From the NCBI GenBank assembly GCA_934154785.1, contig CAKPGL010000002.1, positions 154,701 to 218,700 of the forward strand: DNA of 64,000 nucleotides, written 5' to 3'. The notes under the pieces were generated by a model, which was not told where the DNA came from, ran no database searches, and was given only the letters and a program-made list of their open reading frames with translations. This document shows positions 52,382-61,579 of the stretch, piece by piece (positions within the stretch are counted from its first letter, which is position 1; each line of letters starts with the position of its first letter). This stretch comes from an uncultured Bacilli bacterium (lineage in GTDB: Bacteria; Bacillota_I; Bacilli_A; RF39; UBA660). Position numbers and translations under genes: made by a program.

Positions 52382-53530
52382 ATGAAAAAAATATTAATTG
52401 TTTCAGATTCGTTAAGGGTTGGAGGAATTCAAACGTCCCTAAAGAGTTTTTTGAAAGTGCTGTCTGAACAAGATTATAAAGTAACTCTATTTTTGTTTAA
52501 TGATACGAATTCTCAAAGTTTAGAACTTGATAATATAGATATAATATCTGGAACAAATTTTTTAAAATTGATAAGTTACACTGCCGAAGAAGCCAAAAAG
52601 AGAGGTATATTAGTATTTGTACTACGCAAGATATTGGCTTTATTATGCAAATTGTTTACGGCAAATGCTGTATATAGTTTTATTTTTTTGTTTGAAAGAA
52701 AGCTTTATGATTATGATGTGGCGATATCTTATTCTAATAATATTTCTAATAGAACTGTTTATTTTGGATATAATAAGTTTGTTTTAGAAAAAGTTGTTTG
52801 CAAACAAAGAATTGCGTATATACATGCCGATTATGATACTATTCATTCTAACTTTTTTGACAGAGAGTACCGTAAATTTGATAGTATTTGGTGTGTATCT
52901 GAGTTTGTCAAAAGTACTTTTTTGAAGTATAATAGTTCTTGTTGTAACAAATGTGAAGTGGTTTATAATTTCATAAATGAGGAAAAAATTAGTAAAATTG
53001 GAAATAAACCATACCAAAATGATAAGTTTCATATTGTAACGGTAGGTAGATTAGATCAAAACAAATCACAGATTGATGTAATTGATATATGTTTAAAATT
53101 AATCAAAAAAGGGGTAGATTTTGAATGGTTCTTATTAGGCGATGGCCCAGAAAGAAAAAATATTGAGGAAGCAATTATGCAAAACAAATTAGAGGATTAC
53201 GTCTATTTGTTGGGAAATAAAAATAATGTTAGTGATTATTTGAATTATAGTAATGTTTTTGTATCATTGTCTAAATCAGAAAGTTATGGTTTGGCAATAG
53301 CGGAGTCTCTTTTGTTAAATACTATTACGATAGTTAAATATATGCCCGTTGTTGAAGAAATTATTTCTGATAACGGAATAGTATGTGAAAATAATGATAA
53401 TATTGTGGATACTATATATAAACTAATTACTGATACTGAGTATTATAAAGAATGTAAAAAACAATCACAATTATATTATGATAATAATAAAAATTTGAAT
53501 CACATGAATGAATTATTGAACAAGGAGTAG
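52382..53530 (+). CDS. Glycosyltransferase family 4
   Basis: 382 residues. KKILIVSDSLRVGGIQTSL at the start is the usual GT4 opening; the C-terminal half has VGRLDQNKSQ, LLGDGPERKNIEE and SKSESYGLAIAESLLLNT with the Glu pair of the family. ATG 52382 is chosen by the GGAGG at 52371; an in-frame ATG lies upstream. Adds a sugar in the surface-glycan pathway. Confidence 0.9.
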   Translation: MKKILIVSDSLRVGGIQTSLKSFLKVLSEQDYKVTLFLFNDTNSQSLELDNIDIISGTNFLKLISYTAEEAKKRGILVFVLRKILALLCKLFTANAVYSFIFLFERKLYDYDVAISYSNNISNRTVYFGYNKFVLEKVVCKQRIAYIHADYDTIHSNFFDREYRKFDSIWCVSEFVKSTFLKYNSSCCNKCEVVYNFINEEKISKIGNKPYQNDKFHIVTVGRLDQNKSQIDVIDICLKLIKKGVDFEWFLLGDGPERKNIEEAIMQNKLEDYVYLLGNKNNVSDYLNYSNVFVSLSKSESYGLAIAESLLLNTITIVKYMPVVEEIISDNGIVCENNDNIVDTIYKLITDTEYYKECKKQSQLYYDNNKNLNHMNELLNKE

Positions 53531-53537
53531 TGATATA

Positions 53538-55214
53538 ATGAAAAAATTGATTATTGGTAGTCCAATAAAACAAAAAAGCAAAATTTTGAATGAATTTTTG
53601 TTATCTTTGAAAGAACTAAATTTAAATGATTTGGATGTATACTATTATTTTATTGATGATAATACAGATACTAAATCTTCAGAGCTATTGAAGAAATTTC
53701 AAAAAAGTGAACAAAATGTTATTTTACAAAATTCTTCAGAACTAATTGATCAAAATGAAGAATATATATGTAATGAGACTGAACACCGATGGAAGAAAAA
53801 TTTAATAAAAAGAGTAATTCTTTTTAAAAATTCAATTATTGATTATGCTAAAGAAAACGATTTTGACTATTTATTTTTTATAGATTCTGATATTGTATTG
53901 GATAAAAGAACCATAAAGCATTTAATAAATAGAAATGTCGATATTGTTTCCAATATTTTTTGGACACAGTGGGTACAACATGATAGAGTGGAGCCTCAGG
54001 TATGGTTACAGGATGTAAACAATTTTTATAAAGTAGATTGGGATAAAGATTATTCTAAGCCAGAAATTGAGCAATTATCGTTTGATTTTATTCAACAAAT
54101 GAAAATACCGGGTATATACCAAGTTGGTGGGCTAGGTGCTTGCACTTTATTAAACAAAAAAGCAATAAAGTCTGGAGTTAATTTTTCTATTATTGACAAT
54201 GTTTCTTTTTGGGGCGAAGATCGACACTTTTGCATTAGAGCTAGAGTTTTAGGATTGAATCTATATGTTGATACGGTTTATCCTGCTTATCATATATATA
54301 GAGAAGAACTTTTGGAAGGTGTTAAAAGTTTCAAAAAAAATGGATTTAATGTAGAAGATATTATTACAAAAAAGCGTAAATATAAAACAATATTGAAAAA
54401 AACGCGAAATGGGATTCATGCTATCCTTTCTAAATTAAGCATTAAAAAATTAAAAAATTTTATAAAAAAATTACAAAAAAAGTATTTTATTAGAAAAAGA
54501 ACAGTGTCAGAACATAATAAAATTGTATTATCAATGATTGTTAAAAATGAAGCAAATAATTTTCTCACAGAGGTTTTAACTTCTGCTATAGAATATGTTG
54601 ATGAAGTAGTAATTATAGATGATGCAAGTGATGATAATACTGTTGAAGTATGTGAAAGTATCTTGAAGAATATACCCCATCGTATTATAAAAAATAAAAA
54701 ATCAATGTTTTCTGTAGAATATAAGTTAAGAATGAAACAGTGGAAAGAAACATTAAAAAGTAATCCGGATTGGATATTGTTTATGGATGCTGATGATTTA
54801 TTTGAAACTAAAATGAAAACAACAATCAGGTATTTGGTATCTAATAAAGATGTTGATTTATACTGCTTTAGATATTTTGATATGTGGGATAAAAAACATT
54901 ATAGAAGTGATGAATTTTGGCAAGGACATTTAAATTATCGACCTATGCTTTTAAGATATCAGCCAAAGTTCCCTTATCGTTTTAGAAAAACAAAGCAACA
55001 TTGTGGAACACTTCCTAAAAATGTTAAAATTTTGAATTATTGTAATAGTGATATTCGTTGTAAACATCTAGGTTGGAGTCGAGAGGTTGATCGAAAAAGA
55101 AAGTATGACCGTTATATGGAATTAGATAAAAACGGAAAATTAGGTAACATAAAACAATATCAATCAATAATGGATAAAAACCCAAATTTAGTGGAGTTTA
55201 TTGATGAGAACTAA
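53538..55214 (+). CDS. Two-domain glycosyltransferase
   Basis: 558 residues. The N-terminal domain (about 1-270) is GT-A-like, with YLFFIDSDIVLD as metal site and GGLGACTLLNKKA and FWGEDRHF further on. A short basic linker (about 275-325) leads to a GT2 domain (about 330-490: LSMIVKNEANNFL, IIDDASDDNT, LFMDADDLFE). Two active centres in one chain could add two sugars in turn. It overlaps the flippase gene by 11 bases. Confidence 0.85.
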   Translation: MKKLIIGSPIKQKSKILNEFLLSLKELNLNDLDVYYYFIDDNTDTKSSELLKKFQKSEQNVILQNSSELIDQNEEYICNETEHRWKKNLIKRVILFKNSIIDYAKENDFDYLFFIDSDIVLDKRTIKHLINRNVDIVSNIFWTQWVQHDRVEPQVWLQDVNNFYKVDWDKDYSKPEIEQLSFDFIQQMKIPGIYQVGGLGACTLLNKKAIKSGVNFSIIDNVSFWGEDRHFCIRARVLGLNLYVDTVYPAYHIYREELLEGVKSFKKNGFNVEDIITKKRKYKTILKKTRNGIHAILSKLSIKKLKNFIKKLQKKYFIRKRTVSEHNKIVLSMIVKNEANNFLTEVLTSAIEYVDEVVIIDDASDDNTVEVCESILKNIPHRIIKNKKSMFSVEYKLRMKQWKETLKSNPDWILFMDADDLFETKMKTTIRYLVSNKDVDLYCFRYFDMWDKKHYRSDEFWQGHLNYRPMLLRYQPKFPYRFRKTKQHCGTLPKNVKILNYCNSDIRCKHLGWSREVDRKRKYDRYMELDKNGKLGNIKQYQSIMDKNPNLVEFIDEN

Positions 55215-56772
55215 AAATTCAGTTTTAAATGTTGTAGTCGGAATATTTAGTTTGTTAATTACTACGATCACCGGCTTTGTTTTATCGAAAATTTTTATTA
55301 CTAATATGGGAATCGAAAAAAATGGATTAAATAGTTTGTTTATAAATGTTATGTCTATTTTGTCCATTTCTGAATTAGGAATAGCTGGGGCTATAAATTA
55401 TAATTTGTATAAACCAATTTTAAATAGAGATTACACAAAAGTTTCCATTATAATGACTTTTTATAAAAAATGTTATAGAGTAATTGGTTCATTAATATTA
55501 GTAATGTCAATTATTATGGCTTTCTTCATAAATAATTTTATAAAAGGTTCAACTTTATCTGAAAAATATATTATAATTGCATTTCTATTATTTTCTTTAA
55601 ATACAATTACTACTTACTTTTTTGCTTATGCAAGAAATTTACTTTATGGCTTTCAACAAGTATTCATTGCATCCGCTGTTGACTTTTTTTCTAAATTATT
55701 AAAAACAATATTACAAATATTTTTGATTATAAAGTATAAAAATTACTATCTTTATTTGATTGTAAATGTAATTTTTGACTTGCTAGCTAACATTATTATA
55801 TACTTACTTTGTCGAAAAAAGTTTCCACTAATTAGTTTCAATGAGGAAAAAAGAGATAAAAAATTAGAAAATCAAGTATTCCACGATGTAAAAAGTTTGT
55901 CAGTGATTCAGGTGACAAATGCTGTTATTAATTTTACTGACAGTATTATTATTTCTAAATTTGTGGGCATTATTCAAACTGGATTATTTGCCAACTACAA
56001 GCTAATTGTTAGTCAACTTAACAATTTAATAAATACAGTGTTTAATGGATTAGGAGCTAGTATAGGTAATTTATTAGCCGAGAATAATGAAAAAAGAGTA
56101 AAAATAAATTTAGTCAACTTACAGTACTTTTGCTTTTTCTTAGGTACAGTTTGTTTTAGTGGAATTTTGTTGTTTACTCAGCCTTTTATCACTTTGTGGA
56201 TTGGCAAAGAGTATCTACTATCATTTAGTGTAGTTATTCTAATAGCCATCAATTTGTATATAACAGTACAAAGACAGGTTATAACTTATTTTTTGAGAAC
56301 AGGTGGTTATCATAATCGAATGATTATTCCTACTATTATAGAGGCTATATTAAATTTTATTATTTCTATTGTTTTAGTCTTTAAATACGATGTTATTGGT
56401 GTTTTAATAGGTACAGTTTTTTCTGCAATTTTTGGCTTTTTTGCGAATTCTATTTTACTATATAGAATTTATAAATTTAATTATTTAAAGTACATTGTTA
56501 GACAGATTAAATTTATATTATATAGTGTAATCATTTTGATTATTACAAAATTGATTTTTTCATTGTTTAACTTTAGTGTATTATTAAACTTTGTATTAAT
56601 GTTAATTACATATATGATAGTTGTAATTATTATTTTTGTAATTATTTTTATGATTGAACCAGATTTGCTATCTATCCGTGATAGTATTCAATATAAATTA
56701 AAAGTTTATAGAGGAAGGAAAAAGTATGAAAAAAGTAATGTTAGTTTTTGGAACGCGACCAGAAGCGATTAA
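55204..56772 (+). CDS. Wzx-type polysaccharide flippase
   Basis: 522 residues with 12-14 hydrophobic helices, of the MATE/MVF-like polysaccharide transporter class (NVVVGIFSLLITTITGFVLS at the start, and SVIQVTNAVINFTDS). It moves lipid-linked repeat units across the membrane. ATG 55204 is used, since GTGGAG at 55191 lies 8 bases before it; a TTG at 55201 is adjacent. Its last 47 bases overlap wecB. Confidence 0.88.
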   Translation: MRTKNSVLNVVVGIFSLLITTITGFVLSKIFITNMGIEKNGLNSLFINVMSILSISELGIAGAINYNLYKPILNRDYTKVSIIMTFYKKCYRVIGSLILVMSIIMAFFINNFIKGSTLSEKYIIIAFLLFSLNTITTYFFAYARNLLYGFQQVFIASAVDFFSKLLKTILQIFLIIKYKNYYLYLIVNVIFDLLANIIIYLLCRKKFPLISFNEEKRDKKLENQVFHDVKSLSVIQVTNAVINFTDSIIISKFVGIIQTGLFANYKLIVSQLNNLINTVFNGLGASIGNLLAENNEKRVKINLVNLQYFCFFLGTVCFSGILLFTQPFITLWIGKEYLLSFSVVILIAINLYITVQRQVITYFLRTGGYHNRMIIPTIIEAILNFIISIVLVFKYDVIGVLIGTVFSAIFGFFANSILLYRIYKFNYLKYIVRQIKFILYSVIILIITKLIFSLFNFSVLLNFVLMLITYMIVVIIIFVIIFMIEPDLLSIRDSIQYKLKVYRGRKKYEKSNVSFWNATRSD

Positions 56773-57823
56773 AATGTGTCCATTAGTAAATGAACTAAAA
56801 ACAAGAAAAAATATTAAAACCATTGTTTGCGTTACTGGACAACATAGACAAATGCTTGATCAAGTATTAGAAATATTTAATGTGGCTCCAGAATATGATT
56901 TATCTATCATGAAAGATAGACAAACACTATTTGATGTTACTACAAATATTTTAAATGGCATTAAAGAAGTGTTAGAAAAAGAAAAGCCAGATGTAGTATT
57001 AGTACATGGTGATACATCAACAACGTTTGTAACTGCACTTGCATGCTATTATTTGCAAATACCAATTGGGCATGTTGAAGCAGGATTAAGAACATATGAT
57101 ATATATTCTCCATACCCAGAAGAGTTTAATAGACAAGCTGTAAGCATAATTGCAAAGTATAACTTTGCACCAACAGAGTTAAGTAAAAATAATTTAATTA
57201 ACGAAGGAAAAAAAGAAGACACTATCTATATTACCGGAAATACTGCTATAGATGCACTAAAAATAACAGTAACTGAGGATTATCAAAATCCAGAATTAGA
57301 TTGGGCAAGTGATAGCAAACTAGTTTTATTAACTGCTCATAGAAGGGAAAACTTGGGTGAACCATTAAAACATATGTTTAGAGCTATTAAAAGGATAGTA
57401 AAAGAACATCCAGAAGTCAAAGTTATATATCCAATTCATATGAATCCAATTGTAAGAGAAACTGCAAATGAAATACTAGGCGACGATGAAAGAATAAGAA
57501 TAATAGAACCTTTGGAAGTAATAGATTTTCATAATTTTATGGCAAGATCATATATGATATTAACAGATAGTGGTGGAATACAAGAAGAAGCTCCATCATT
57601 GGGGAAACCAGTATTAGTAATGAGAGATACAACTGAAAGACCAGAAGGAATCAAAGCTGGGACATTAAAATTAGTTGGGACAAATGAAGAAACTATCTAT
57701 AAGGAATTTAAAAAATTACTAATAGATTTTAATGAATATCATAAAATGAGTACTGCTTGTAATCCTTATGGTGATGGTACTGCTTGTAGAAAAATAGCTG
57801 ATATTTTAGAAAAAGAAATATAG
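56726..57823 (+). CDS. wecB: UDP-N-acetylglucosamine 2-epimerase (non-hydrolysing)
   Basis: 365 residues. KVMLVFGTRPEAIKMCPL, GHVEAGLRTYDIYSPYPEE and the C-terminal DSGGIQEEAPSLGKPVLVMR followed by TERPE are signatures of WecB/MnaA. It interconverts UDP-GlcNAc and UDP-ManNAc, so the glycan (or teichoic-acid linkage unit) probably contains ManNAc. AGGAAGG ribosome site; the unusually long 47-base overlap is with the flippase gene. Confidence 0.95.
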   Translation: MKKVMLVFGTRPEAIKMCPLVNELKTRKNIKTIVCVTGQHRQMLDQVLEIFNVAPEYDLSIMKDRQTLFDVTTNILNGIKEVLEKEKPDVVLVHGDTSTTFVTALACYYLQIPIGHVEAGLRTYDIYSPYPEEFNRQAVSIIAKYNFAPTELSKNNLINEGKKEDTIYITGNTAIDALKITVTEDYQNPELDWASDSKLVLLTAHRRENLGEPLKHMFRAIKRIVKEHPEVKVIYPIHMNPIVRETANEILGDDERIRIIEPLEVIDFHNFMARSYMILTDSGGIQEEAPSLGKPVLVMRDTTERPEGIKAGTLKLVGTNEETIYKEFKKLLIDFNEYHKMSTACNPYGDGTACRKIADILEKEI

Positions 57824-57837
57824 AGTAATAAGTAAAT

Positions 57838-57860
57838 ATATATATATATATATATATATT
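57838..57860 (+). repeat. (TA)n microsatellite
   Basis: About 11 TA units between wecB and the remnant ORF; a hot spot for slippage. Confidence 0.9.
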
Positions 57861-58035
57861 TAAAAGAATAGCTTTGTTTATATTATTAATTTGTTGGTTA
57901 TATGCAATTAATGCTGATTTTTATCAAATTTTTATACCGGGTAGAGTTGAACCGCTAAAAGATGTGCTGATTGTCTGCTCCAATAGTTTAATATTTCTAT
58001 TGTTGATTATACTAATTAAAAAGAACCTAAAATAA
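57838..58035 (+). pseudogene. Membrane-protein remnant fused to TA repeat
   Basis: An open frame without ATG or ribosome site runs from the TA tract to TAA 58033. It translates to Tyr-Ile repeats and then a membrane-like sequence with two hydrophobic helices (IALFILLICWLYAI and LIFLLLIILI). It looks like the tail of a lost membrane gene of the polysaccharide locus. TTG 57874 would be the only possible start. No family recognised. Confidence 0.5.
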
Positions 58036-58063
58036 TTTTCATGCTAAAAAGAGGTGTATAAGA

Positions 58064-59755
58064 GTGAAAAATAAAAAAATAAATAAAATATTTAGTATTA
58101 TAACATTAGTATTAAGTGCTATATTAATAATTTTATTGGGTAAATTAAATGTTATACCTAATAAATATTTTATTCCTATTGTAATAGTGTTATTGATAAT
58201 TAATTTAATAAATGTATTATTTTCTTTTAAAATGAAATTAAAGAAAAAGGGTAAGATTACGTTATTAGTATTATCTGTTATTATTTCTTTAATTTCATTA
58301 GTGGGATCAATCTATTTATTTAGAACAATTGTATTTATGGGTGGTAACTTTAGATTTAAAGGTTATTCTACTGAAAACTATTCTGTTTTGGTACTGAAAG
58401 ATAGTGATTATAACAAAATAGAAGATTTAGAAGATAAGAATATTGGTTTTTTAAAAAATAGATTAGATGATGAAAATAAAGTTAAAGAAAGAATTGATTC
58501 TAAAGTAGATAGTAATTTGATAGAATTAACAGATGCGCATTCTTTAAAAGAAAAATTATATAATCAAGAAATAGAAGCAATGGTAATTGAAGATTCTTAC
58601 ATATCTATATTAAAAGAAGAAGATGAAGAATTTGAGAGTAAAACTAGAGTAATTTATACATTTTCTTTAAAGTATAAAGTAGAAGATATATCAAAAGATG
58701 TTAATGTTACAAAGGATGTATTTACTATTTATATAGCGGGAATTGATACCTATGGTACTATTAGTTCTGTATCACGTAGTGATGTTAATATGCTTGCTAC
58801 AGTCAATCCTAAAACACATCAAGTTTTATTAACATCTATTCCTAGAGATTATTATGTCCAATTACATGGTACTACTGGTTATAAAGATAAATTAACACAT
58901 GCTGGTATATATGGTGTTGATATGTCTGTTAAAACACTAGAAGATTTACTTGGAATAGAAATTAACTATTATGTTAGGGTCAACTTTACTAGTGTAGTTA
59001 AATTAGTAGATGCCCTAAAAGGTATAGATGTATACTCTGAGTATACGTTCAATTCTAATGCAGGATATGAGTATGAAGAGGGTTATCATTTTGTAAAAGG
59101 ATATAATCATTTAAATGGAGAACAAGCATTAGCGTTTGCTCGTACTCGTCATGCATTTATGGCTGGGGATAGAGTTAGAGGACAAAATCAACAAGCAGTA
59201 ATAGAAGCTTTAATTAGAAAAGCATGTACTCCTGCTATTATAACAAGTTATACTTCTATATTAGATTCATTAGAAGGAAGTTTTGAAACTAATTTAAGTA
59301 TGGATGATATTACTAAATTAGCAAAACATCAAATAGATAAAATGCCTTCTTGGTCAGTAACTTCTAATAGCTTAGATGGTAGTGATGCCAGTGAATATAC
59401 TTATTCTTATTCAGGTCAAAAACTATATGTTATGAAACCTAATGAGGACAGTATTACTAAAGCAAAAGATTTGCTAAGTAAAATTTATGCTGGTGAATTA
59501 TTAGAAAGTTCTTACGATGGTAATGCTACGAATGTGAAAGATCCTAGTAAAGTTGATGGTGTTCCACAACAACCAGCTACTCCGGAGCAACCAGAAGAAA
59601 ATAATTCCAATACAGGTAATAATACTGAAGAACCTAAAAATAATGAAGATGTAGAAAATAGCACTACAGATAATACAGATTCAGATAAAGCAGATGATGA
59701 ATTAAAAGATCACATTGATGATATTTTAAATAATAGTTCTGCAAACAATGAATAA
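58064..59755 (+). CDS. LytR-CpsA-Psr (LCP) family glycopolymer ligase
   Basis: 563 residues from GTG 58064 (AGAGGTG upstream). Three membrane helices (about 9-28, 34-50 and 66-88) precede an unusual region (about 105-200) that reads like a small solute-binding-type module (DLEDKNIGFLKNRL, DAHSLKEKLYNQEIEAMVI). The LCP catalytic domain follows (about 220-400: RSDVNMLATVNP, SIPRDYYV, LAFARTRH, DRVRGQNQQ). It would attach polysaccharide or teichoic acid to peptidoglycan. The tail is Pro/Glu/Asn rich. It closes the polysaccharide locus, as expected. Confidence 0.92.
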   Translation: MKNKKINKIFSIITLVLSAILIILLGKLNVIPNKYFIPIVIVLLIINLINVLFSFKMKLKKKGKITLLVLSVIISLISLVGSIYLFRTIVFMGGNFRFKGYSTENYSVLVLKDSDYNKIEDLEDKNIGFLKNRLDDENKVKERIDSKVDSNLIELTDAHSLKEKLYNQEIEAMVIEDSYISILKEEDEEFESKTRVIYTFSLKYKVEDISKDVNVTKDVFTIYIAGIDTYGTISSVSRSDVNMLATVNPKTHQVLLTSIPRDYYVQLHGTTGYKDKLTHAGIYGVDMSVKTLEDLLGIEINYYVRVNFTSVVKLVDALKGIDVYSEYTFNSNAGYEYEEGYHFVKGYNHLNGEQALAFARTRHAFMAGDRVRGQNQQAVIEALIRKACTPAIITSYTSILDSLEGSFETNLSMDDITKLAKHQIDKMPSWSVTSNSLDGSDASEYTYSYSGQKLYVMKPNEDSITKAKDLLSKIYAGELLESSYDGNATNVKDPSKVDGVPQQPATPEQPEENNSNTGNNTEEPKNNEDVENSTTDNTDSDKADDELKDHIDDILNNSSANNE

Positions 59756-59763
59756 TAAAAGAA

Positions 59764-59797
59764 AAATAATAGAATGAAAATTTCTATTATTTTTTTG
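59764..59797 (+). terminator. Terminator after LCP gene
   Basis: AAATAATAGAA pairs with TTTCTATTATTT, then seven T. Confidence 0.8.
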
Positions 59798-59856
59798 AAA
59801 ATAAAAAGGAAATAGAAAAGTTATGTCGTATGTTTTAAGTAGGAGGGAGGTGAGAG

Positions 59857-60849
59857 ATGATAAATAGTACAAAAGAAAGACCTTTTATACCACTTAGTTA
59901 TGACCTAGTATTTAAAAGAGTATTTGCGGATGAATATGATAAAAGACCATTAAAAACCCTACTTAATGTAATTTTAAATATTGATATATCTACTAACGAT
60001 ATAACTATTTTAAATAGTGAAATGGTTGGTAAAAATGTAAATACTAAAAAGAATACGGTAGACTTAATTGTAAAATTAAAAGATGGAACTAAAGTAGGAA
60101 TAGAGATGAATCGTGCCAGTAGTGATAAACTAGTATTTAGAAATACATTATATATGTTTAGATTAATGGGACATGCCTTAAATAAAGGGGCAAGATATGA
60201 AGATATAGATGAATATATACAAATAAACTTTGATATGGATGGAGAACATAGTGAACCAATAGATGTATATACATTATGTAATGAAAAACATCCAGACAAA
60301 AAATTAACAAATAAGTTACAAATATATCGTATAAATGTTCCTTATTTTACAAAAAAATGTTATAATCTAAGAGAAGAGGAATTAGCGTATAAAGATAGAT
60401 TTATAGGAATGATTGGAGCTAAGACACTAAAAGAAATAAATAAGATAGCAGGTAGGGATAATATTATGGAAGAAATGAGTAAAAAAGTAGAAGAATGTAA
60501 TGAAGATGAAGATATATTATATCAATATAATTATGGAGAGTACTTAGCAGATCTAGCGATATTAGAAGGAACAGAAAAAGGTATAAAGCAAGGTTTAGAG
60601 AAAGGCATGAAACAAGGCTTAGAAAAGGGAATACAGCAAGGTTTTGAAGAAGGTAAAAGTAAAGGCTACGAAGAAGGATTAAATCTTGGTAAACAGGAAG
60701 CGTTAAAGCAACAAGAAGAATCGTTAACAAAATTAGAAGAACAAAGGAAATTAGAAGTTGCTAAAAGAATGCTAGAAGAGAATTTTGATGATAATATCAT
60801 TGTTAAAATATCTGGAATAACTTTAGAACAACTTAAAAATATTAAATAA
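59857..60849 (+). CDS. Rpn/PDDEXK-family nuclease (transposase-like)
   Basis: 330 residues of the PD-(D/E)XK transposase-like (Rpn, recombination-promoting nuclease) family. PLSYDLVFKRVFAD, the DLIVKLKDG...IEMN active-site region (Asp about 68, Glu about 80; the usual ExQ/ExK is ExN here) and the C-terminal run of K-G-x-x-x-G repeats (GLEKGMKQGLEKGIQQG) are seen. Such genes are often copied within genomes. GGAGGGAGGTGAGAG is a very strong ribosome site. Confidence 0.88.
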   Translation: MINSTKERPFIPLSYDLVFKRVFADEYDKRPLKTLLNVILNIDISTNDITILNSEMVGKNVNTKKNTVDLIVKLKDGTKVGIEMNRASSDKLVFRNTLYMFRLMGHALNKGARYEDIDEYIQINFDMDGEHSEPIDVYTLCNEKHPDKKLTNKLQIYRINVPYFTKKCYNLREEELAYKDRFIGMIGAKTLKEINKIAGRDNIMEEMSKKVEECNEDEDILYQYNYGEYLADLAILEGTEKGIKQGLEKGMKQGLEKGIQQGFEEGKSKGYEEGLNLGKQEALKQQEESLTKLEEQRKLEVAKRMLEENFDDNIIVKISGITLEQLKNIK

Positions 60850-60871
60850 TGCTTTAGGCATTATTTTTTTA
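60845..60871 (+). terminator. Terminator after Rpn-like gene
   Basis: AATAATGC pairs with GCATTATT, then T7. Confidence 0.85.
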
Positions 60872-60905
60872 ATATATTGCATATAATATACTAAATTACA
60901 TCAAT

Positions 60906-60934
60906 TTGACATAAACTCTTAAATATGTTATTAT
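60906..60934 (+). promoter_or_regulatory. Strong promoter of the large RNA
   Basis: TTGACA, 17-base spacer, TATTAT with an upstream TG (extended -10). Transcription would begin near 60941. Confidence 0.85.
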
Positions 60935-60940
60935 GTAATT

Positions 60941-61560
60941 GTGTTTGAAATGGCACATTATTCTAGTCAATTTAGTTTATTAGGAAGATGGAACTAAAAA
61001 TCCATTAAAGAGCATATCTGTGAAACTTCTTGTGTTTGCTGCTTACGCCCAGTTTGGGGTGAATGCTGGAAGGTAGGATTGTTGGGCGACCACAATGGCA
61101 TGTGCGTGCCGACCCACCAATCATGGAGACCTCTAATTGTGTAATGCCTATACACGCAAGTTGATGGACTTTATACGGTTATTGGATTAAACCTACTATG
61201 TGGGGAAACTTACGAGTAGTGTAGCTTGTCTTGCGTGAGTATTGGGGATAATTGATCCATTCTATTAGTCCGTAGCTAAGATTAATAGTTATCGCAATTT
61301 GAAACAATATTTGCAAAAAAGAATTAATAATAAACAGTTGTTGAGGAAATCTCCTAGAATGTATTATCTACATAAGATTGCAGTGCGTACTAAGTGGCAA
61401 TCAAGTCATATAAACGGTGACGTTATATCAGAACTTTTAAAGGGAAACCGCAACTTCGGTAACGGAATGTAAGAGCTGGGGAAAACCAACTTGACCTAAG
61501 ACGTAAAGTTAATTATTTAGATAGCCATTTTACATTTATTAGAGCCAAATGGCTTTTTTT
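60941..61560 (+). ncRNA. OLE RNA (ornate, large, extremophilic-type RNA), probable
   Basis: There is no ORF over 600 bases, yet a consensus promoter at the 5' end and a terminator at the 3' end define a ~610-620 nt transcript, the size of OLE RNA. Unlike the AT-rich surroundings it is fairly G+C-rich and holds clear stems: CACGCAAG (61153-61160) with CTTGCGTG (61230-61237) enclosing CTACT/AGTAG, a GGCA/TGCC hairpin near 61100, and ACCG/CGGT near 61450. The next gene is an OapA-like membrane protein with the DxxxD motif, the known OLE partner, and folD follows, matching the described gene context. Identification rests on size, context and partner, not on a covariance search. Confidence 0.75.
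61523..61560 (+). terminator. Terminator of the large RNA
   Basis: AGCCATTT pairs with AAATGGCT over a spacer, then T7; separates the RNA from oapA. Confidence 0.85.
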
Positions 61561-61579
61561 AGTAGATATAGGGAGAATT

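Noticed and set aside
57836..57862. TA tract as a possible origin or binding site
   Set aside because: Simple dinucleotide repeat without DnaA boxes or other origin signs; better seen as a slippage-prone repeat.
59857..60849. Rpn-like gene as part of a defence island
   Set aside because: It stands alone with no defence genes around; Rpn-type genes are commonly scattered, so no system is claimed.
60941..61520. Large RNA as a group II intron or RNase P RNA
   Set aside because: No GUGYG start, no domain V-like hairpin and no reverse transcriptase for an intron; the usual GAGGAAAGUCC core of RNase P is not seen.
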